Origin: Daedaleopsis sinensis
Taxonomy: Eukaryota > Basidiomycota > Agaricomycetes > Polyporales > Polyporaceae
Direction of reading: 5' to 3'
Assembly (NCBI GenBank): GCA_033807695.1
Contig: CM066306.1
Location: forward strand, 620,001 to 684,000
Length of the DNA: 64,000 nucleotides
Made by a program: the position numbers and the translations under genes. The notes below the pieces were generated by a model that searched no databases, had not been told where the DNA came from, and was given only the letters and a program-made list of their open reading frames with translations. Within the stretch, counting starts at the first letter, position 1; each line of letters opens with the position of its first letter. Below, piece after piece: positions 53,850 to 64,000 of this stretch.

Positions 53850-56800
53850 TTAGCCAGCCAGTCGTATCTTGATGGGTCCTTGGCGGCCACGCGCTTCGAG
53901 CGCTATCGCGCAGGACGTGAATAACACTGACAAGGAGGCGGCGTCGCGGGGGGGAGCAGCGCACCTTTCAGTTCTTCGGCTTCCTCACGTTGTTCGTAGT
54001 TGAGCACAAGCCTCTTCAGGTGTTGTTGCTCGACCTTGTCCTGCATCTGAGCAGTGCGCGTCTGGACAGCCAAGGCAGACTCGGCGGGTATGGCGATTTG
54101 GCGAGTCTAGTCGCCGTACTCAGCTCCACTTATCGAGTTCCAGTCACCAGACAGCTCACCTGTTGCTTGTTGCCCCTCTTCGTGAAGAGCGTAAAGTTCA
54201 TGATTCCGGGATCCTTGGCACTCTCGCTGGCTGCTTCACCATCATCGTCCAGGTCTTCATTGCGCTTCTTCCTCATAACAGGAGGCGGCAACGTCGTGTC
54301 CCACAACGCTAGCGCGGTCTTCTTGTCGACCTTGCGCGCATCTCCAGACGTGTCCGTGACGAGCTTGGCGAGCTCTTTGGCAAACTCCGCGTCGTCCTCG
54401 TCGGTGGGGCCAAGGCTCTCACTCATAGACGAGGATTTCAGTAGGACGGCTTCGGGCGATGGAGCGCGCTCGTCGATCTACACTCGCGTTTGAGCTCTCG
54501 GCGGGTGAAAAGCGTCTGAGCAACACACGTACCGGGGACTCCAATTGTGTCTGATCATCCTCCTCATCCTCATATTCCCTACGCTCCTTCTCGTCGTCGT
54601 CGTCATCTCCACTCTCTTCGCCGCTATCGTCTCCGCCATCACCTAAATCTGCCGCAGGAACTTCATCGTTTCGTCAGCACACACGTATCTCCGCTCTCGA
54701 GTCGGAGGACTCACTACCAGCATTCTGGAGCGCGACATTGAACATCTCATCCACTGCCACAGCAGCCTCCTCGAAGTTCTTGAACGGAACCATCTTCGGC
54801 CTCACCGCCTACACCACCGTCAGCATCCGCTGCCATGCATCCCAAGCGCGCACATGGTGAACCCACCTCCAGCGAGTCGGAGAGCATGTACTCCACATCC
54901 ATCGGTAGAGCGCCCTTGCAATGAACATACAGCTGGAAGAACGTCAAGAAGTTGTCGAGCTTCCTCTGCTGGGACCCGCGATCGAAGCACATGCCGCACG
55001 TGTCGAGCAGGACGCACACAAGGCGGATGCGGAAGAAATCGTCGGGCATGTCGATTTGGCACGGTTGGCCCGGTAACGGTCGGCCTTCCGCTACAGAAAG
55101 ATAAGCACCATCAGCACATCACTTCCGCACTGCAAGGCCTGCGCGGAGAGGGCTTACGATGTCCGAACGTCACCAGGGTCCAGAGCGTGTCGAAGATGAT
55201 GCCGCTTGATACTAGTCTGTAGATATATAGCTCGCCGAGGAACTTGATTGACGCGATCCGTCTCTGGTTCATGCTGTACATATTCGTCTCCAGCCCCCGT
55301 CTTATATCGTCAAGGACCTGGTCCACCACCCCGATAGAGAACGCGGGGTGGTAGCGCTGGAGGTCGTAGGTGAGCATCGCGAGCAGCGGAACGTTGCCAT
55401 ACTTGATCTTCCACGGCTTCGTAAACACCTTGTGGAGCGTACGGAGGACGATAGGGTCGGCCCAGTCGAGTTTGCGTAGGAGCTTGAGAACCTTGTCGAT
55501 CGTCTTCTTCGTCAGGACGTCGAAGATAAGGTGACGAATGAATAATTCCATCGGCGTGCGCTCCTTGACTTGACGCGTAGTACGCTCAGGCGGGTTGCAC
55601 TGAGCATTCATGAGTGTGAATATCATTGTCATGGGAGTCCGAGTTCATACCTGGTAGTACGCATTTTCAAGGAGAAGGAGCTGACGCTGATCGAAGTGCT
55701 GCATGCTCTGCTTCCGACGCATGAGCTCGAGCATCTTGCTGAACGGCTCATGTGTATCATCGCTCCTCAGCAAGAATCGTCCGCATCCTTCGAGCAGCAT
55801 AGCGAGGTTCTCGACGTTGGTGCCTGAGAAGTCGTCTAGGCAGACCTTGAACATGTGCAGGATAACGTGCGGCGGGACGACTTGGAACTTGGTCAGATTC
55901 GCCAAGAAGGTGATGTTGCGCATCCGGACTTCCGAGAGCTCCTTCACGACGTTCTTCTTGCGTTGAAGGTAGCGAAATTCCTCGTCCAGCTGCAAACCTC
56001 TCTCCTTTCAGCAATGAGTACAGTCGTGCAGCTATGACGGTACCCACCATAGCGACTATCTCGCTTCCCACATCGGGCATGTAGTGGTTCAGGATAGCGA
56101 CCAGGCGAGAGTAGTGAGGCAGCAAATCGGTACGGTTCTTCGGAATTTGGCCCATGAACTTGACAAGACGCTTCCGAGCAGCTTTCGAGTTCAGAAACGC
56201 GAAGTCGACGGCTGCCTGATCGATGAGCGACCGGTTTGTCGCGTCCGGGAGGCGAACGAGAAGAGCCGTCAAGAGCTGCGATGGACCCTGCGGCGCCAAC
56301 TGGGGCGTAGTCGTCGGAGACTCCTTCGGGGTGCCCGGGGTGGGAGTTGGGACGCTTTGAACGCAAACGGTCATCAGCCAATGGAGACACGTTCACACAG
56401 GACCTCAGGGACACCAACTCGTCCACAGTATCATCCACCACCTGCTCTCCGTGCCCGTTGATGATCACATTCCCCTCACCGTTGATCTTCATCTCGGCGA
56501 GCTCCTCTTCCAACTTCCGCACCTCCTCGTCCACACGCTCTTTCTCCTTCTCCTTTTCCTTTCCGTCATCTCTGTCCTCGTCGACGTCCCCTTCAAGCCC
56601 AAGGACGCTCCGCGGCACGTAGTCTTTGAGATCTGGGATCTCCTCGAAGAACCGCCGCTCTTCCTCGTCTTCCCACTTACCTCCACCACCCATCAATTCG
56701 TCTGCGTCTCCTCCAAGTCCGCTCAAACCAGTGTTCGTGCCGATCTGAATCGACTCAGACTTCTGCGAGGCCGTCTTTAACGTAGGCATAGGGAGATACA

Positions 56801-58105
56801 GCTGCTCCGAGAGACTAATTGCGATTATTACATCGAGATACCTTTTGGGGAGAGAGTAATGAACGCACCTTTGGCAACTTGCGAGGAGTTTCTCGTAGCT
56901 CTTCGTCATTCTTTCATATGCTTGCTGACGATCCTCGAATATTTCGCCTGAGCGAATGTAGGCCTCATGATTCCTCCTGTCTTGTTCTTGCAAGCGCTGC
57001 AATGTCGTCAGTCACAAGTGAAGGAGGACGAAGATACAACGAGCTCACATTGTGCTCAATCACAAGCTTCTTAGAAACACTGTCAAAATAGCCCTCGCAC
57101 ATCTTCTTGTACCGATCCCGGATTTCCTTTTCCACCAACTCCTCGCTTTCGTTGGCGAGCGCCGGGAAAGCCCCGTTTGCCAGGGCTACTTCCTCACTGG
57201 CATTGGCGGACAGCGTGCCCGGTTCCGACGTCGCGGAAATTTGCTTGGAGGATTGCGGCGGGACGATGCCGAGATAAGGGCGAGAATAGGACTTGAGGAA
57301 CGCCAGCAGCAGCGGAAGAGACGATAGCGAGGGATCATTGGACAGCTTGGGGGGCGTTATGAAGGACAGAGAACAAGCAGGGATCAGGACGTTGAACATA
57401 CCAGATCTCGGACCGTCTTCATGACCCATTCCCCTCCGCTCCGATCCGGCCCATCCTTGATGATCCCCACTAACGCGAGCTCCGCGCAGACACGCAGGAC
57501 TGGACGCTGTCGCGCCACCCGAGCAGAGTCCTCCTTCTCACGTTGCTCCGGGCTCAATGCCGCGAGTGCCGCACGCGAGGGTGGGGCGAGAGCTGCAGTC
57601 AGGGAGGATACGATAGCGGGGGTGAAGGCCTGAGGGAATCGACGATGCAAGGCCGATACGATCTGTTGAAAGCGCATATATGCATCTCTGTGGGTATAGT
57701 CGAAGCAGGTGAAGATGGTGAGCATACCTCAACCGCGCTCCAGACATCCTTCTCCGTTTTACACTTGAGTATCCCCTCGGCGACCGCACCGACTATCTCT
57801 TCAACATACTTTTCAAGAGACAGAGTGTCGATGTCTTTGATGATTTGATCACGGTTTTCCTGACCGAGGGACTGCCTCATGCGCTTGATGAGCGCGGTAT
57901 GCCTCTTCAGCGAAGAGTCCAGTGCTTTGGCTGGTTCTGCGCATAAACATCATTCACTTGTGCATCGACCTTGCATGGCTCCAATTCACAACACACCTTT
58001 GCCCGCTTGCGTTACGTTCAGTTCCTTGAGAGCAGCCCGCTTTGCTCTACGAGCGTGCTCCTCGTCCGTCTTGGACTGTACCGTCCCATTCGTCGCGGTT
58101 TCCAT
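53850..58105 (-). CDS. UPF2: UPF2/NMD2, nonsense-mediated mRNA decay factor
   Basis: Fifteen exons on the minus strand: 58105-57997, 57936-57728, 57662-57402, 57345-57049, 56996-56869, 56814-56404, 56354-56048, 55989-55651, 55599-55158, 55090-54867, 54808-54718, 54648-54533, 54477-54160, 54046-53965, 53878-53850 (1120 aa). It has three MIF4G-type helical regions: the first near residues 40-290 (LIKRMRQSLGQENRD), the second from about 490 (LLTALLVRLPDATNRS, LDEEFRYLQRKKNVVKEL, HMFKVCLDDFSGTNVENL), the third from about 690 (TPMELFIRHLIFDVLTKK). A very acidic stretch (EESGDDDDDEKERREYEDEE) precedes the UPF1-binding C-terminus (NFTLFTKRGNKQQ) and the end GPIKIRLAG. UPF2 bridges UPF1 and UPF3 on terminating ribosomes. 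One intron (56355-56403) has an unusual GTCCTG donor. Confidence 0.95.
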
Positions 58106-59664
58106 TTCGTGAGACTGTACAGATGGCGTCCAAGTTGCCGAGGTCGACGGGTATTATACAAGCAAGAAAAAGTGTGTGACGAGAGCGACGAGTAGAAAGC
58201 TTACATGAAGTGAAAGCACAAGAGACTTGAACTCAGAGTCCGCGCCGGAGGCTGCGATAGTCCCGGCGGCTCCGAGATCCCGGAACAAGCGCGATCGTCT
58301 GGAGTCCGGCATTCATACAACTACACCCCAACCACTCCCTCCGGCGCAAAACGTCCTGCAGACGCGAATGTCAGTACCTCTTTTGGTATCGTGCCAATAA
58401 CATGGACTCAAACATAACAGCTCTCTGCATGCGTAGAAAACAACCCTTCTACATGCCACTGCGGTAGAGCTACGGTCGACTCTGTAGCCTGACAGTCACG
58501 GCGTTTCGTAGAGCGGCGGAGGTTGAAGGGGAAGTGCCCTCAGGCAGGTCATCTCTGTGGAAATCGCACGTTCTACCTCTCTCTACGTGCTACTTAACTC
58601 CGCAGTGACGTGATTGACTGCCAACAATCTCGCATATAACCGCTGGACGCGTTCAAGAAGACGCTGTTCAATGTTCATACGAATGGTCGAGGTATGTGCG
58701 TAACAAGAAAGAGTCATGGATGCCGATGTGGACCGATTACACAGCCGGACAATTTCATAAATAAATTGATCACGAACTGCGCAGGTTTGCTGCCGGATGG
58801 CACTGGAAATTCAATGGGGCCGGAAGTCATTTGCTTCGCGCACCGTCCACCACCTTAGCAAACATCGCCTCGACATCGCCTCCCAGACTTCTACGGTTAG
58901 CATGCGCAGATGTTTAATGATCGTGCATTCTGACCACACCTTGCAGGTACTGTGACCAGTGAGGGCTTGTACTGTTTGGTTCGACTGTCATCTTTCTATC
59001 ATGGTTAGCTACAGAGACTAACTGTGTTGCACGGCAGCCTGCAGGCCCCGATTTTCTACGAATGAAAAGGTGCTCCTCGCAGTCACCTTTTCTCTCGAAG
59101 AACGGTCTTTTTGATTGCTCCTTTAGCTATATGCCAGTGGGGATTGCCCGCCGTCATGGTGGCATGATAGCTCCCGGGGGACCGGGTGTCATTCGTGCAC
59201 CTAGGTGTGAAATTCTTCGCAGCTCCCGACCCTGTCCCGACTACATAACACCTCTATTGCCGGACCGTTACCGACCGATGCTCGCCACCTCAGCGCCTTG
59301 TGAATTGCTCACGACAAACGCTCTCAGGCCACTGGCAGAAGAGAGTTCCGACGACGCATATGTCCTCAGATCTACGGTTATGTAGATGTCCAAGGAGCCA
59401 ATATTGTTCCGACTGAGTCCAACGTAAGCACATAACCGGACCATCTGTCCAATAGGTACCGGATTCGAGCGGGCGTGACGCCTTCCCCCTGCGCAGTACT
59501 TATCTGCGCCGGACACCCGCAGATATAAACCCAGCCTCAGGAGCTATCTGCGACCGGCATTTTGTGTACAACCATTGCCTTGCCCTCCTTTTCCAACCCA
59601 AACTCGCTTGTAGCGGCTCTAGACTATATAATCATCGGCAACACCCCCTCGCGCCTTGGCTAGC
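58106..59664. other. Intergenic: UPF2 promoter and P450 promoter
   Basis: No supported ORF. TATAAA at 59524-59529 and TATATAA at about 59625-59631 precede the P450 ATG by 141 and 40 bp. AT-rich stretch near 58750. No tRNA-like cloverleaf was recognised. Confidence 0.5.
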
Positions 59665-62003
59665 ATGGCATTCACTACATTGGGAGATGGCGCCCTGGTC
59701 TTCTTCGCCGGCGTCGTCCTCGTCTTTCTCATCAGAGGCGTCCGCACTGTCGCGTCTCGCTATCTCACTCCCCTCCGCCGTCTCCGGGGCCCACCTAGCA
59801 ATAGCTTCGTGTTCGGCCACTTTAAACAAATTGGCGCAATCGATGTGCCGTCTCACCAGAAGTGGTTCGGGGAGTACGGCACCAGCTTATGCGCCCGCGG
59901 GCTATTCTGCGTACGTACCCATCACAACTCAAGGTTAAGTACAACAAAACGCTCACGATAGTGACATGCTTCAGGTTCCCCGTCTGTGGACTATTGATCC
60001 GCGGGTGCTCAATCATGTATTGACCCATTCGATGGACTACCACAAGCCTCCGGAGAGTCACAAGGGTCTTTCACGCATTCTTGGTCGAGGTTGGTTTGGA
60101 TAAGTCTATTGAGCAGACATCAAGCTTCGATGCTAATGAAATTCCTATTAGATGGCCTACTAGTGACAGAAGGTAGCACTTTGAGACGTTCGCATCTCGG
60201 ATCGATTTATATACTAACGTGATTCCCATCAGGCGAAGAGCACAGGCGGAAGGTACGTACATACGTCCGGCCCTGCATTCTGAAAGGCCGCGGAGGTTAA
60301 CGAGGCCCCCTCTCTATTCTAGCGACGAATCATGGTGCGTCAATCACAGGAGCGCGTTAGGCCCCTTCGCTCATCTTAGAATGGATAGAACCCAGCATTC
60401 GGGCCCGCACAAATTCGCGAACTGACGGAAGTATTCATCTCCAAGGCCAATGAGGTGTGCACCCCAGCTTAAGTTGTACAGTCGGACTCTGATGAGCGAA
60501 TTGCTGTAGCTCTGCGCGTACTGGAATGTACAGATGGAGGGAAATGGCTCACTCCAAGTCAATGTCATGGAAGGCCTCAGCAAGATGACACTCGATGTCA
60601 TCGGCCTAGCAGGTCAGTATTCCCCGCCGACCTCGCATACCCATGCGGAAAGCCGCTTACTACGTCTCACTGCGTCACAGGCTTCAATTATTCGTTCGAA
60701 GCGTTGAACACCGACCTCCCGCCCAACGAGCTGAACCTTGCTTTCAACGAGATCTTCAAGCAGCCTCCCAAACTATCTCTGTTGACCATGCTCAGGGATG
60801 CCCTTCCTTCACTGGGTATCCTCGTAGGTGTCCCTATGTCTCGCTGCGTCATGTATGAACACTTCCCGTTCTAACGTACATGCGTCAATTAGCGTGATGA
60901 GCGCACGAAAACGGTAAACGCAGCGCTCGCAACGATGCAGCGGATCGGTAGGCAGATTCTGGCCGAGCGCAAAGCTGAAATCCTGCGCGAATCCAGCGAG
61001 AAGGCGTACAAATTGGAGAAGAAGGATGTACAAGGCCGCGACCTTCTCACCCTTCTCCTCAAGGCGAACATGGCGACGGACGTCCCAGAGAGCCAACGAT
61101 TATCCGACGAGGAGGTGGTCGCCCGTGCGTTGATATCCTTCGTGACACCGTGTCGTTCTCGCTTCGCTCACGCTGCGCTGCAGAGATCCCCACCTTCCTC
61201 GTCGCAGGCCACGAGACGACGAGCACGTCCACTACTTGGTGCTTGTACGCAATCACGCGCAATCCCGCCACCCAACAGAAGCTCCGCGAGGAACTCTTCA
61301 CGTTGTCGACGGACACGCCGTCGATGGACGAGCTGAACTCGCTCCCGTACCTCGAAAAGGTGATCCACGAGACCCTCCGGCTGCATGCGCCAGTGACCGC
61401 GACGAACCGGATCGCAACGAAGGACGACATGCTGCCTGTGAGCAAGCCATACACAGACCGCTATGGCAACGTCTGCACCGAGATCCCGATCGCGAAGGGC
61501 GACCGGATCTCCATTCCGATCCTCGCGCTGCACACATCCAAGGAGATCTGGGGCGAGGATGCGCTCGAGTTCAAGTCAGTTGCTGCCCACCAGAATCCCG
61601 AAAGCTTTTAAGCACTACTAATCAATGTGGTACACGCCTACAGACCTGACCGATGGGACAACCCGCCCGAGACTATTGCGAGTATTCCAGGAGTGTGGGG
61701 GCACCTGATGACCTTCCTCGGTGGTCCGCATGCGTGCATTGGGTACCGGTTCTCGCTCGTGGAGTGCGTCATCTCTTCTGCTACTGGGCTTGATGTCCGA
61801 ACTTGACTGACAAGTTCCCGCCCGTACCTCATAGGATGAAAGCCCTAGTATTCACTCTCGTGCGGAACTTCGAGTTCCAGTTCGCCGTGCCCGGCGAAGA
61901 CCTGAAGCCTTCCGGGCTCTTCCTGCAGCGTCCCCGTGTCAGCACGGAGACCGAGAAGGGCGCGCAGCTTCCTCTGATCATCCGTTCGTGCAAGCGCATG
62001 TAA
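59665..62003 (+). CDS. Cytochrome P450 monooxygenase
   Basis: Twelve exons: 59665-59910, 59975-60089, 60152-60172, 60233-60252, 60323-60334, 60389-60454, 60510-60612, 60681-60823, 60893-61124, 61184-61574, 61644-61763, 61835-62003 (545 aa), phase-consistent, with consecutive microexons of 21, 20 and 12 nt encoding the LLVTEGEEHRRKRRIM segment. There is an N-terminal ER anchor ([17 protein letters not shown]) and a Pro-rich hinge. The I-helix is AGHETTS (328-333), the K-helix E382-T-L-R385, PDRW is present, and the heme loop [10 protein letters not shown] carries Cys481. It is ER-anchored and needs P450 reductase. Substrate unknown; it resembles the basidiomycete families expanded for xenobiotic or terpenoid oxidation. 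A truncated copy lies directly downstream. Confidence 0.92.
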
Positions 62004-62127
62004 GTTTCATCTTTGGTAGTCGTCTCACCGTTTTCACGGTGGCATGGGCAATGTACATTGTATTCTAGACATAATCTATTCGCTGGACGGTCTGGTCAAG
62101 AATGTCCTCCTCCGCTAAGTCCTGCAC

Positions 62128-62153
62128 ATCGTCTGCCTACTGAGGGGAGACAA
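62128..62153. repeat. Dispersed palindromic motif, copy 3 (with 4-bp insertion)
   Basis: The same motif as at 62229, but with CTGA inserted after GTCTGCCTA. It lies 125 bp downstream of the P450 stop, probably in or near the 3' UTR. Confidence 0.6.
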
Positions 62154-62228
62154 GTCGGTGTTGTGACGGTCTGCACCAGGTCTGTACTACTGTTGTAGAA
62201 TCGTCCGTCCAGGCTCACGTTAAGTGCT

Positions 62229-62251
62229 CATCGTCTGCCTAGGGGAGACAA
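62229..62251. repeat. Dispersed palindromic motif, copy 4
   Basis: The core GTCTGCCTAGGGGAGAC is nearly self-complementary around CCTAGG and is followed by AA as in the other copies. It lies about 100 bp after copy 3. Confidence 0.65.
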
Positions 62252-62315
62252 TGTACTACCTACATATGCATAGTACCGTTCAACGGAGCTATCCTGGTGT
62301 CTCGAGACACTACTA

Positions 62316-62910
62316 CTGAACCCGGGCCTACGGCCAAACGAGCTCAGTATCGCCTTCGACGACATCTTCAAGGACCCTCCGAAGCTGTTCATTGGAACCT
62401 CATCTTCAACCTTCTTCCTTCTCTGCACCTCGTCGTGAGTCTCCCACCCATCTCGATACCTACCCCAGCATGGCAGCTTCAGTCCCACTTCCTGACCTGA
62501 ACGTGATCATCTAGCGAGACAAACGCACTAAGACTGGCACCGACGATGCGCTCGTCACAATGCAAAAGATAGCGAGGGGTGATATTGGAGGAGCGCAAAG
62601 CGATTGGGAAGGGCGACAGGGTCTTCATCCCCGTCACCGCGCTGCATACGCACAAGGCGATCTGGGGCGAGGACGCGTTCGAGTTCAGGTGAGTACTTCG
62701 AGTTGGGACAGCCAACGTGGACGCGCGATTGATGGAATGAATTAGGCCTGAGGGATGGGACAGCCCACGCGAGGCCGTCTCGCCGGGCATCCCTGGGGTC
62801 TTCGGCCATCTCGGCGGTCCGCACGCTTGCCCTGCTGTCGCCCGCGAGGAGAGCGAGAAGGGGTTTACAGCTCCAGTTGCACATTCGTCCCTGCAAGCGT
62901 GTGTAATGAT
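62316..62910 (+). pseudogene. Internally deleted cytochrome P450 copy
   Basis: The sequence resembles parts of the intact P450 just upstream. LRPNELSIAFDDIFKDPPKL corresponds to its [21 protein letters not shown] one-base loss then shifts the frame before NLIFNLLPSLHLV. After an intron, RDKRTKT is followed by MQKIA and an ILEERKA-like segment fused directly to GKGDRVFIPVTALHTHKAIW, so about 130 residues including the I-helix and ExxR are missing. A further intron leads to PEGWDSPREAVSPGIPGV and FGHLGGPHAC, after which the heme loop breaks (PAVARE instead of IGYRFS) and the reading ends. It is a tandem duplicate that has decayed; no active enzyme is possible. Confidence 0.8.
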
Positions 62911-63384
62911 CCTCCTCGAAACACATTCTTGACCCGCAAACGTCCAGTTATCACCCCGAAGCGTGACTCCCTCAGAACGGTCCAGCTATCATACCCAAGC
63001 ATATAGACGTATACAGCGATGCGCAACATCATACAAGGGCTGACGCTGCTCATCTTAAGACTCCAATATTGTGTTAAGCACGCCAGAGACGGGACTCAAG
63101 AACATGTTTGGCCATACCAGAGAGCGATACGGAAACATGAAATTGGATACACAACGTACGAACGATACAGCATTCCGAAAACCGAGTCATTAGTCCGAGC
63201 ACACAACATACAGCTTGCAATAATGTTACATTGTCTATGATATCCGTGCGAGAAACGAACGATGCGTGCAGAGTTGGAAATTGGAAACGAACAAAAACAG
63301 TATCCTAGCGGCGGCACCCAGGCCAGCAGCCGTCATTACTTATTTCGAGGGGGCGAAACACGATGGAGCGTCTCGCACGCCGAA
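62911..63384. other. Intergenic between P450 relic and right-edge gene
   Basis: AT-richer convergent 3' space. No supported ORF. Confidence 0.5.
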
Positions 63385-64000
63385 TCACGCCCGCTGCTCC
63401 GAGATGATGGGAAGGGGGCGGTCGGATTCTGGAGGGGGCTCGCGATAGTGGTTCAGAGGTCGGTGCAGCCACACCAGCTTCGGTGCGGGCGACGGCTCGC
63501 GCACCGCCTGGACTGGCTGAGGCGCATGAAGCTGCGACGGCTGCGATTGCGGCGGCTGCGGCGGCTGAGCGTAGATTTGGGGTGTAGGTGCGGACACAGC
63601 AGGTGCAGGCACGGGTAAAGGTGGGGCCTCAGGCAGTGGCGCACGCGGGGGCGGCGGTGTCAGGGCATACTGGGGTTGCGGCGCTTGCAGCTGGGGTTGC
63701 GGCATGGCAGGGGGCGGTTGTTGCTCGCGGTCGCGGTCGCGGTGCGCATGCGTACGCGGCCGTGGGGAGGGCTCGCGTTCGCGCATCTTGCGTGTCGCCT
63801 CGACCCATCGCTTGGTGCGATCATCATCCTATTGCGCGTAACCGAGCACGACTAAACATGTCGTTCAGCGGGAGGGGACGTAAGGAGACCTCACCTCGTA
63901 CTCGGTGACACTTCTACCATCGCCGCGGCGGATCTCCTCCGACTCGATGAAGCGGTCAAAGGCCTCCAAGGCGCGGGCGCGCTCCTCCTTGCGGCCTTGG
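63385..64000 (-). CDS. Hypothetical protein with Pro/Gln-rich C-terminus, 5' partial (runs off right edge)
   Basis: Two minus-strand exons in the window: 64000-63895 and 63828-63385, joined in phase 0 by a GTGAGG-TAG intron. The visible N-terminal side is charged and helical (KEERARALEAFDRFIESEE, then YEDDDRTKRWVEATRKMRER). The C-terminus is Pro/Gln/Ala-rich low complexity (PQPQLQAPQPQYALTPPPP) and ends PLPIISEQRA. The start and any catalytic domain lie beyond the window. No family is recognised. Confidence 0.75.

Noticed and set aside
59062..59385. 107-codon plus-strand ORF upstream of the P450
   Set aside because: No motif, lies in promoter-side DNA and has no splice or TATA logic of its own.
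30034..62003. FAD monooxygenase plus P450 as a secondary-metabolite cluster
   Set aside because: They are about 28 kb apart with BOS1, YPK9, MIA40 and UPF2 in between, and no PKS, NRPS or terpene synthase is present.
1..64000. CRISPR arrays, bacterial operons, prophage, rRNA or tRNA genes
   Set aside because: No repeat-spacer structure, no Shine-Dalgarno-type gene packing, and no convincing tRNA T-arm/acceptor pairing was found by eye; the window is eukaryotic nuclear DNA. A tRNAscan run would be decisive for tRNAs.

Overview
This window is nuclear DNA from a filamentous basidiomycete, most likely an Agaricomycete and plausibly a wood-decay polypore. The evidence is dense short spliceosomal introns (about 40-90 nt, GT(G/A)(C/A)GT donors, CTNAC/CTAAT branch-like sites), several microexons, CT-rich leaders, TATA boxes about 100 bp before start codons, and proteins that look basidiomycete-like (P5B ATPase, UPF2, ATRIP/Rad26, P450, FAD monooxygenase, Zn2Cys6 regulator, BTB and F-box proteins, Ser/Thr-rich secreted proteins). 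The species is an inference; nothing in the window fixes it. All exon models were assembled by hand from frame continuity, splice consensus and recognisable protein motifs. Each accepted model closes in frame with phase-matched introns.

Layout. 1-13.9 kb is very GC-rich: a Sec7/PH protein running off the left edge, a single-pass membrane protein, a 2.8-kb GC-rich gene desert, and a 21-exon Zn2Cys6 transcription factor with a His-rich tail. 14-22 kb has an unresolved spliced locus, a small minus-strand ORF, an alpha/beta hydrolase, a conserved 168-aa protein and an APQ12-like membrane protein. 22.7-28 kb holds the ATRIP/Rad26 checkpoint gene and an F-box gene. 28-38 kb is accessory-like and lower in GC: a TA-flanked MITE, an orphan FAD monooxygenase, a BTB gene, a cryptic two-exon gene and a decayed subtilisin gene. 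38.5-45 kb carries BOS1 (Golgi SNARE) and YPK9 (P5B ATPase) head to head. 45.5-51.8 kb is rich in surface and secreted proteins: a mucin-like single-TM protein, a metallo-beta-lactamase-fold enzyme, and a divergent pair of Thr-rich secreted proteins, one with Ser-Gly-Asp repeats. 52-58 kb has MIA40 and UPF2. 59.6-63 kb has an intact P450 with a deleted tandem copy behind it. A gene on the minus strand runs off the right edge.

How the genes relate. The housekeeping functions (ER-Golgi SNARE, vacuolar P5B ATPase, mitochondrial disulfide relay, nonsense-mediated decay, ATR checkpoint) are unrelated to one another. There is no clear secondary-metabolite cluster: the FAD monooxygenase and the P450 are 30 kb apart with housekeeping genes between them. 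The most unusual items are a Sec7 domain whose catalytic Glu position reads Arg, a zinc cluster whose sixth Cys comes from a 15-nt microexon, the SGD/Thr secreted pair sharing one promoter, a GC-AG intron, a short palindromic motif recurring in intergenic DNA, and two decaying genes.
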